Origin: Anaerolineaceae bacterium
Lineage (GTDB): Bacteria > Chloroflexota > Anaerolineae > Anaerolineales > Villigracilaceae
Assembly (NCBI GenBank): GCA_009885445.1
Contig: VFKQ01000072.1
Coordinates: forward strand, 1 to 9,272
Direction of reading: 5' to 3'
Length of the DNA stretch: 9,272 nucleotides
Each line of letters starts with the position of its first letter. The first letter of the stretch is position 1. Shown here piece after piece: positions 5,557-9,272 of the stretch. The position numbers and the translations under genes are program-made. The notes under the pieces were generated by a model that did no database searches, was not told the origin of the DNA, and saw nothing but the letters and a program-made list of their open reading frames with translations.

Positions 5557-5739
5557 CCATTCGCGAAATTCACGTTTAAGAAATTCCAATCACTTATTCG
5601 ATACCACTAGCCAAAATGTTTGGATGAAACGTTGACAACTCACAAATTCGATCTTGATTCATTGCTCACCTTGCGCTTTCAACTCTTTCAAAAAGCGTAA
5701 TTTATGACCGTGAGAGGTAAAATAAACCAAGGAGATAAC
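5557..5739. other. Intergenic region before the methyltransferase
   Basis: These 183 bases follow the 18-bp hairpin and contain no supportable gene. The right part is AT-richer than the flanking genes. It holds a perfect TTGACA (5632-5637) and, just before the methyltransferase, a strong ribosome binding site AAGGAG at 5729-5734. No TGGCAGT leader block is present. Confidence 0.6.
5632..5659 (+). promoter_or_regulatory. Possible promoter of the methyltransferase gene
   Basis: TTGACA at 5632-5637 matches the -35 consensus perfectly. After a 16-bp spacer the best -10 candidate is TTGATT (5654-5659), which shares only three of six consensus bases. The leader would be about 75 nt long. A promoter is expected here because the preceding operon ends in a hairpin and the gap is 252 bp, but the exact site is uncertain. 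Confidence 0.3.
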
Positions 5740-6621
5740 ATGTCAAACGAACAAACACCCCCGGTATCCGATAACGCTTTCAACAGATTTGCAACATATC
5801 TCGAACGCCTGCCCAATAAACAGGCCTTCAAATGGCTATCCAGACCGGTAAAGGGCATAACTCGTATTTTTTACAACGCAATCTCGCGTTTCGACCGTGG
5901 CGAAAATGTGACCTTCATGGATTATGGCTACATAAGTTTTGACCCGAACTACAAACCGCTGGAACTCAAGCCCGAGCAGGAAAATTTCCGATACCAAATT
6001 CAGATGTACCATCACATTGCCAGTAGCGCAGACTGGGCTGGAAAAGACGCGCTCGAGGTAGGTTCGGGCCGCGGCGGCGGAGCCGCCTATATCAAACAGC
6101 AGTTCAAACCAAGATCCATGCTTGGCGTTGACCTTTCGGACGCAGCCGTGGAATTCTGCAATCGCTATCACGCATCTGTTGAGGGGTTGCGCTTCTTTCA
6201 AGGGGATGCCGAGAATCTGAAATTCCCCGACAAAAGTTTCGACATCATCATCAACGTTGAGTCGTCACTCTATTACCCCAATGTGGAGGAATTCTTCAAG
6301 CATGTGGTCAGGTTGCTGCGCCCCAATGGATATTTCCTATATGCTGATATGCGCTTTCAAGATGAGCTGGAAAACTGGCATAAACAATTAAAAGACACAG
6401 GCCTCCAACTGCTTAGTGAGGAGGACATCACCAAAAACGCCAAACAAGCCTTATCCCTAAATCAGGAATATCGCAGAAAACTAGTGGAAAAATATGCCCC
6501 GAAATTCCTGCATAGATTATTCTCACGGTTCGGCGGCTCGGATGGCGGCAGGCTGGCTAGCGCTTCGCATGAAAGCGGAAAGCGCCTGTACAAGAAATTC
6601 GTCTTTCGCAAGAACAGCTGA
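5740..6621 (+). CDS. Class I SAM-dependent methyltransferase, phthiotriolone methyltransferase-like
   Basis: The 293-residue protein has motif I ALEVGSGRGGGAAYI (104-118), an acidic residue in GVDLSDAA (129-136), and FFQGDAENLKFPDKSFD (152-168). INVESSLYYPN (171-181) and RLLRPNGYFLYADMR (191-205) follow. This pattern, including GGGA after motif I, NVE.S..YP and GGYF.YAD, closely resembles what I recall of the mycobacterial phthiotriolone/phenolphthiotriolone dimycocerosate methyltransferase (Rv2952). Those enzymes O-methylate a hydroxyl on a long-chain polyketide lipid. I infer a hydrophobic hydroxylated acceptor, perhaps a lipid, but family members vary. AAGGAG (5729-5734) places the start at 5740 rather than the upstream in-frame ATG at 5704. 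The gene stands alone between hairpin-rich spacers. It has more A/T-rich codons than its neighbours by eye, so separate acquisition is possible. Confidence 0.82.
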   Translation: MSNEQTPPVSDNAFNRFATYLERLPNKQAFKWLSRPVKGITRIFYNAISRFDRGENVTFMDYGYISFDPNYKPLELKPEQENFRYQIQMYHHIASSADWAGKDALEVGSGRGGGAAYIKQQFKPRSMLGVDLSDAAVEFCNRYHASVEGLRFFQGDAENLKFPDKSFDIIINVESSLYYPNVEEFFKHVVRLLRPNGYFLYADMRFQDELENWHKQLKDTGLQLLSEEDITKNAKQALSLNQEYRRKLVEKYAPKFLHRLFSRFGGSDGGRLASASHESGKRLYKKFVFRKNS

Positions 6622-6662
6622 CTCGCCAGCTATGGTTTTCTCAAAGTCAGAAATTTTCCAAC

Positions 6663-6752
6663 GCGAACACTTGCACCTCCCTCTCCGCTTCGGGGAGTAT
6701 AGTGGCGCACACTTGCCACGGACGCTGGTGCCATGGAGTGCAGGTGTTACGC
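6663..6752. repeat. Nested inverted repeats, possible three-way-junction structure
   Basis: AACACTTGCAC (6666-6676) pairs with GTGCAGGTGTT (6738-6748) over 11 bp with one G-U. GCG (6663-6665) and CGC (6750-6752) extend the stem past a bulged A. Inside, CTCTCCG (6681-6687) and CGGGGAG (6691-6697) form a 7-bp hairpin. TGGCGC (6703-6708) and GTGCCA (6728-6733) form another 6-bp stem with one wobble. The whole folds as a closing stem with two arms. It might be a structured RNA, a cruciform-forming repeat, or chance. Either strand could be the functional one. Confidence 0.45.
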
Positions 6753-6758
6753 AAATAT

Positions 6759-6773
6759 GCGAATGACGCGAAT
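6759..6773. repeat. Dispersed 15-base element, second copy
   Basis: GCGAATGACGCGAAT differs by one base from the left-arm core of the hairpin at 5516-5530 (GCGAATGGCGCGAAT). Here it stands alone without a complementary arm. It supports the view that ATTCGCG(C/T)CATTCGC is a dispersed non-coding repeat in this genome. Confidence 0.5.
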
Positions 6774-6908
6774 AAAACATAGAAAAGTGGCGAAACTCGC
6801 CCGTTCGCCCTTCAAATTCTCCCGTTTGTCAATCTACTTTTAGAAGGCCATAACCCGCCAACATGCGAGATTCTCCGCAGGCGCGCCGCTGTAGAATTGG
6901 CGCTTTGT

Positions 6909-6956
6909 GCAAGCCAAGACCCCGAGAGTTGTTTACCTCTCGGGGTCTTGGCTTGC
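6909..6956. repeat. 20-bp perfect inverted repeat
   Basis: GCAAGCCAAGACCCCGAGAG (6909-6928) and its exact complement at 6937-6956 enclose an eight-base loop, TTGTTTAC. No T tract follows on the plus strand, and no A tract precedes it to suit the minus strand, so it is not a canonical intrinsic terminator. It is the longest perfect hairpin in the window. It lies 37 bp upstream of leader block copy B. It could mark the end of the methyltransferase transcript, or act as a REP-like element or cruciform. Confidence 0.8.
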
Positions 6957-6992
6957 CGAGGGCATTACCCTCCGCGAAACGGGGTGCATAAG

Positions 6993-7051
6993 TTGGCGTC
7001 TTTTGGCAGTCTTTGCCCTGTTTATGGCAGTTTGAAAGTGAGAAAGTAGGG
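6993..7051 (+). promoter_or_regulatory. Leader block copy B with two TGGCAGT repeats
   Basis: This 59-bp block is identical to the two ends of the block at 2226-2306, lacking only one 22-bp unit. TGGCAGT occurs at 7004 and 7025, 21 bp apart. It ends 12 bases before the ribosome binding site (GAAGG, 7064-7068) of the second TVP38 gene. It is open in frame with that gene, but copy A hits a stop before its own gene, which argues that the block is non-coding. It is either a shared control site or a dispersed repeat. Confidence 0.6.
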
Positions 7052-7075
7052 TTAGTAAAGATTGAAGGCGACTCC

Positions 7076-7729
7076 ATGAACAAGAAAACCGTTCTCAACA
7101 TCCTGCTCGGCCTTGCCGCTTTGTATCTGCTGTGGGCCTCGCGCGCATGGCTGGCCGAGACTTGGGCCTTGTTCAGTGACCGCGAGGCGCTCACCGATAC
7201 GATCACCCGCGCGGGCATTTGGGGACCTGCCACTTTGTTCGTGCTCTTCTTGTTGCAGGTCTTTCTGGCTTTCATCCCCGGGCAGATACTGATGATCACC
7301 AGCGGATACCTCTATGGATTCATCGGCGGTATCCTGATCACCTGGGTCAGCCTCGTTGCGGGGGGACAGGTGGCGTTCTGGCTTGCGCGCCGTTATGGGC
7401 GTCCCTTTGCAGAAAAATATATCTCCGCTCCCACACTCGACCGCTGGGACAAAAGCGCCGCGGGGCAGGGCGTTGGCTTTTACGTGTTCACGCTCGTGCT
7501 ACCCTTCTTCCCCAACGATGCCATGTGCTACGTTGCCGGGCTTGGCAACATGCCATTCCGAAAGTTCCTGCTCGCCAACGCGCTCGGGCGCGGCATCGCC
7601 AGTTTTCTCACCGTGTTCGTGGGCGCGAACGTCAACCAAATTCCAGCGCTGATCTGGGTCTTCGTCGCGGGCTTCATTGTGCTCGGCGTTATCGGCTGGC
7701 TTGCCATAAGACGCTACAACAAAAGCTGA
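7076..7729 (+). CDS. TVP38/TMEM64 (DedA superfamily) membrane protein, paralogue 2
   Basis: The 217-residue product is a clear paralogue of the protein encoded at 3415-4086. It shares the N-terminal hydrophobic anchor (5-22), FLAFIPGQILMITSGYLYGF (63-82) and GGQVAFWLARRYGRP (96-110). It also shares RWDKSAAGQGVGFYVF (123-138), LVLPFFPNDAMCYVAGL (140-156) and a C-terminal membrane segment. Like paralogue 1 it has no Arg just before the LP..P motif and has Cys-Tyr in MCYVAGL, so the two form one subgroup. Members are expected to act in lipid or undecaprenyl-phosphate translocation at the cytoplasmic membrane. I start it at ATG 7076, behind GAAGG (7064-7068), because the upstream in-frame extension lies in the non-coding leader block. 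A glycosyltransferase gene starts three bases after its stop, so the two are co-transcribed and probably translationally coupled. Confidence 0.87.
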   Translation: MNKKTVLNILLGLAALYLLWASRAWLAETWALFSDREALTDTITRAGIWGPATLFVLFLLQVFLAFIPGQILMITSGYLYGFIGGILITWVSLVAGGQVAFWLARRYGRPFAEKYISAPTLDRWDKSAAGQGVGFYVFTLVLPFFPNDAMCYVAGLGNMPFRKFLLANALGRGIASFLTVFVGANVNQIPALIWVFVAGFIVLGVIGWLAIRRYNKS

Positions 7730-7732
7730 ATC

Positions 7733-8356
7733 ATGCGCATCGCCTACTTGACTCAATCCTATCCGCCCATGATTGGCGACGCGGCGCGGGCAGTGGAACA
7801 ACTCGCGCGCGGCATGGCTGAACGCGGACATCAGATTCTTGTCATCACAGCCAGCGAACGAAACGACGCGTACCGCGCCCTCGCGCCGAATCTGACAATC
7901 GTGCGTCTCGCCTCTTTGTCTACCGCGTGGCGGGTCGGGCAAAAGTTTTTGGTTTTCCCGCGTCGTGCAACCTTGCGCGCCCTGCGCGAGTTTCGTCCCG
8001 CTGTGATTCACGCGCACGACACTTTCCAACTCGCGCAAGCAGGTTTGGCCTACGCGCGCCGCGTCCACCTCCCCGCGCTGACGACCGTTCATCAGATCCC
8101 GCTGTTCGCGGCGCAAAACAAAATCCTGCGTGCTCTGACAAACCTTGTTATGTGGAGTTATGCCAAAAACATTTTGCAGAGATTCAATATTATTATTGCA
8201 CCCACGCCAGTGATTGCTGAAGCTGTTGAAAATAGCGCGGGCATACGACCTGAACTCATCTGTTACGCAGAAACAAACATATTGGAATTGTACGAGTCCA
8301 TCTATACTGTGTTGATAACGCCGTCTGTCAATGTTCCCACAGGAGGATTGCCATGA
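7733..8356 (+). CDS. Glycosyltransferase family 4-like protein lacking the C-terminal domain (probable internal deletion)
   Basis: The 207-residue product starts MRIAYLTQSYPPMIGDAARA and shows a nearly complete GT4 N-terminal Rossmann domain, including AERGHQILVITAS, PAVIHAHDTFQLAQAGL and APTPVIAEAV. After GIRPELICYA (about 175-184), where a full enzyme would enter the nucleotide-sugar-binding domain, it jumps to ETNILELYESIYTVL. That resembles the last helix of full-length GT4 proteins (roughly 380 residues). The donor-binding domain with its EX7E motif is absent. I infer an in-frame internal deletion of about 170 codons near 8250-8265, so the protein is probably inactive unless a partner supplies the missing domain. 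Base composition becomes AT-richer from about 8130. It lies three bases after the TVP38 gene, and its TGA overlaps the next ATG (ATGA). Confidence 0.7.
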   Translation: MRIAYLTQSYPPMIGDAARAVEQLARGMAERGHQILVITASERNDAYRALAPNLTIVRLASLSTAWRVGQKFLVFPRRATLRALREFRPAVIHAHDTFQLAQAGLAYARRVHLPALTTVHQIPLFAAQNKILRALTNLVMWSYAKNILQRFNIIIAPTPVIAEAVENSAGIRPELICYAETNILELYESIYTVLITPSVNVPTGGLP

Positions 8357-9272
8357 GCCAATCTTTTGAAACCGCACAAATCATCAACGAATTTTTGGAG
8401 GAATCAAATCCCACCATGGAAGAACTTCGCCATGCCTTGCCGCCCGCGCATAAAACATATCTCGTAAATTTGCCGCTGTGCACTTTGCATGTAATGGAAG
8501 CGGGTGACGGGCCGCCGCTTATCATTGTGCCTGCCACTATTTCTGAGCTGGAGAATTGGTATGCGTTGGTGCAGTTCATGGCGCAATGGTTTCGAGTCTA
8601 TTTTTTCGAGTTGCCCGGCCACGGACTCTCCACCCCGTTCGCCAAACCTTTTTCGTCAGACCTGGTTGCCGAAACTGTTGGACACTTCGCGGATTCCATC
8701 GGCGCACAGAGATTCAGCCTGATGGGTTTCTCTTTCGGCGGCATATTGGCCATGAAAACATTTAAACTTTTGGAACCGCGAGTGGAACGCATCATCCTGA
8801 ACGCGCCTTGTGTCACCAATCGCGCGCTTACGACTTCCCCTTCAAACAAAAGAACTGCCGCGTTGTTTGTTCGTTTGCTCAAGTCGAATGGATTCCGTTT
8901 CGTGCTGTTCGGCGCATTAAAGCGACGAAGTAATCGTCTGCTGCTGGTAAGATTCTTCCAATGGGTTGCCAAAGCCGAAAACCCTGAGATACTCGAGAAA
9001 AAACTTTCCCGAATCAGTCACTCGATGATGGATGTGATCTCGTACGAATTGGGGGAGATTCTTACACTCAGTTTTGCTCACCCAATGGAAAAACATTCCA
9101 CGCCCTGTTACTTTGCCATGTCAATTCATGACCCGCTGCTCGATTTTCAAACCACTCATGCTGAATTGCAAAGTCACTTTGAAAGAGTGCATCTCACCAG
9201 ATTGTATTTCCCCTATCACCAGGCGCCCAAGCCGCTGACCTTCGAGCAATTGAATCGGGATTTTCGCGAAAC
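8353..9272 (+). CDS. Alpha/beta hydrolase (3' end beyond the window)
   Basis: The frame from ATG 8353 stays open for 306 complete codons to the window edge. The nucleophile elbow LMGFSFGG places Ser127 in GxSxG. ELPGHGLSTP is the conserved strand-loop before it. Asp260 in SIHDPLLD and His289 in FPYHQAPK are the candidate acid and base of the triad. The family covers esterases, lipases, thioesterases and C-C hydrolases; the substrate cannot be told, although the context suggests a lipid or acyl ester. No signal peptide is visible, so it is probably cytoplasmic. A strong AGGAGG at 8341-8346 lies six bases before the start, and the start overlaps the stop of the glycosyltransferase (ATGA), which implies translational coupling. 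The first 45 or so residues precede the hydrolase core. The catalytic triad appears complete, so little is likely missing. Confidence 0.82.
   Translation, partial: MSQSFETAQIINEFLEESNPTMEELRHALPPAHKTYLVNLPLCTLHVMEAGDGPPLIIVPATISELENWYALVQFMAQWFRVYFFELPGHGLSTPFAKPFSSDLVAETVGHFADSIGAQRFSLMGFSFGGILAMKTFKLLEPRVERIILNAPCVTNRALTTSPSNKRTAALFVRLLKSNGFRFVLFGALKRRSNRLLLVRFFQWVAKAENPEILEKKLSRISHSMMDVISYELGEILTLSFAHPMEKHSTPCYFAMSIHDPLLDFQTTHAELQSHFERVHLTRLYFPYHQAPKPLTFEQLNRDFRE

Larger units (their letters stand above)
6622..7075. other. 454-bp repeat- and hairpin-rich intergenic region
   Basis: I see no convincing gene on either strand between the methyltransferase stop and the second TVP38 gene. In order, the spacer holds a possible three-way-junction structure (6663-6752), a 15-base element shared with the hairpin at 5516 (6759-6773), and an unexplained stretch (6774-6908). 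A 20-bp perfect hairpin (6909-6956), a small 5-bp hairpin (6958-6972) and leader block copy B (6993-7051) complete it. Short open frames here lack ribosome binding sites and family resemblance. Confidence 0.65.

Noticed and set aside
6494..6780. Short open frames on both strands after the methyltransferase
   Set aside because: They overlap the methyltransferase end or the nested inverted repeats, have no ribosome binding site, and show no recognisable protein motifs.
7013..7075. N-terminal extension of the second TVP38 protein from the TTG at 7013
   Set aside because: The extension is encoded by the leader block shared with 2268-2306, which in copy A ends in a stop codon before the gene. ATG 7076 has its own GAAGG and gives an N-terminus matching paralogue 1.
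7499..8377. 292-codon minus-strand open frame
   Set aside because: It lies antisense to the TVP38 paralogue and the glycosyltransferase, both recognisable by motifs. Its composition is that of a complementary-strand shadow in GC-rich DNA.
308..9272. Mobile element, integrase, toxin-antitoxin or phage-defence genes
   Set aside because: No transposase, integrase, phage, nuclease or antitoxin motifs were found. The PLD protein has cardiolipin synthase-like context and two HKD motifs rather than the single-motif nuclease form.

Overview
The window looks like a chromosomal piece of an uncultured Chloroflexota bacterium, probably an Anaerolineae relative, taken from a metagenome assembly. This is an inference. 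It rests on the moderately GC-rich coding style, on a membrane regulator with a C-terminal helix-turn-helix whose style I associate with that phylum, and on hairpin- and repeat-rich spacers. No marker gene is present to prove it. The first 20 bases are an uninterrupted run of G that reads as a sequencing or assembly artefact at a contig end.

Layout. Positions 21-164 (minus strand) hold the first codons of a GT4-type glycosyltransferase that runs off the left edge. Divergent from it, 308-2047 encodes a multi-pass membrane protein with a cytoplasmic GAF-like region and a C-terminal HTH, which I read as a one-component membrane-bound transcription regulator. A strong hairpin array follows (2062-2164), containing at least two convincing intrinsic terminators. 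Positions 2324-5487 look like one operon: a phospholipase D-superfamily (cardiolipin synthase-like) enzyme, a TVP38/DedA-family membrane protein, a UbiA prenyltransferase closest in motif pattern to polyprenyl-phosphate phosphoribosyltransferases, and a CX5R (dual-specificity type) phosphatase. After a spacer with an 18-bp perfect hairpin comes a lone methyltransferase (5740-6621) that resembles the mycobacterial phthiotriolone methyltransferase. A 454-bp spacer then carries a possible three-way-junction structure and a 20-bp perfect hairpin. The last operon (7076-9272) contains a second TVP38 paralogue, a glycosyltransferase that seems to have lost its C-terminal half, and an alpha/beta hydrolase cut by the right edge.

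How the genes fit together. Every enzyme can be read as acting on membrane lipids or lipid-linked sugars: phosphatidyl transfer, polyprenyl-phosphate loading, phosphate removal, lipid translocation by TVP38/DedA proteins, methylation, glycosyl transfer and acyl-ester chemistry. The two multi-gene operons each begin just downstream of a near-identical leader block (2226-2306 and 6993-7051) containing TGGCAGT repeats about two helical turns apart. This is either a dispersed intergenic repeat or a shared operator. The most interesting working idea is a co-regulated envelope-lipid locus in which the UbiA enzyme makes a polyprenyl-phosphoryl-phosphoribose and the adjacent CX5R phosphatase removes its phosphate. 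The sequence suggests that idea but does not prove it.
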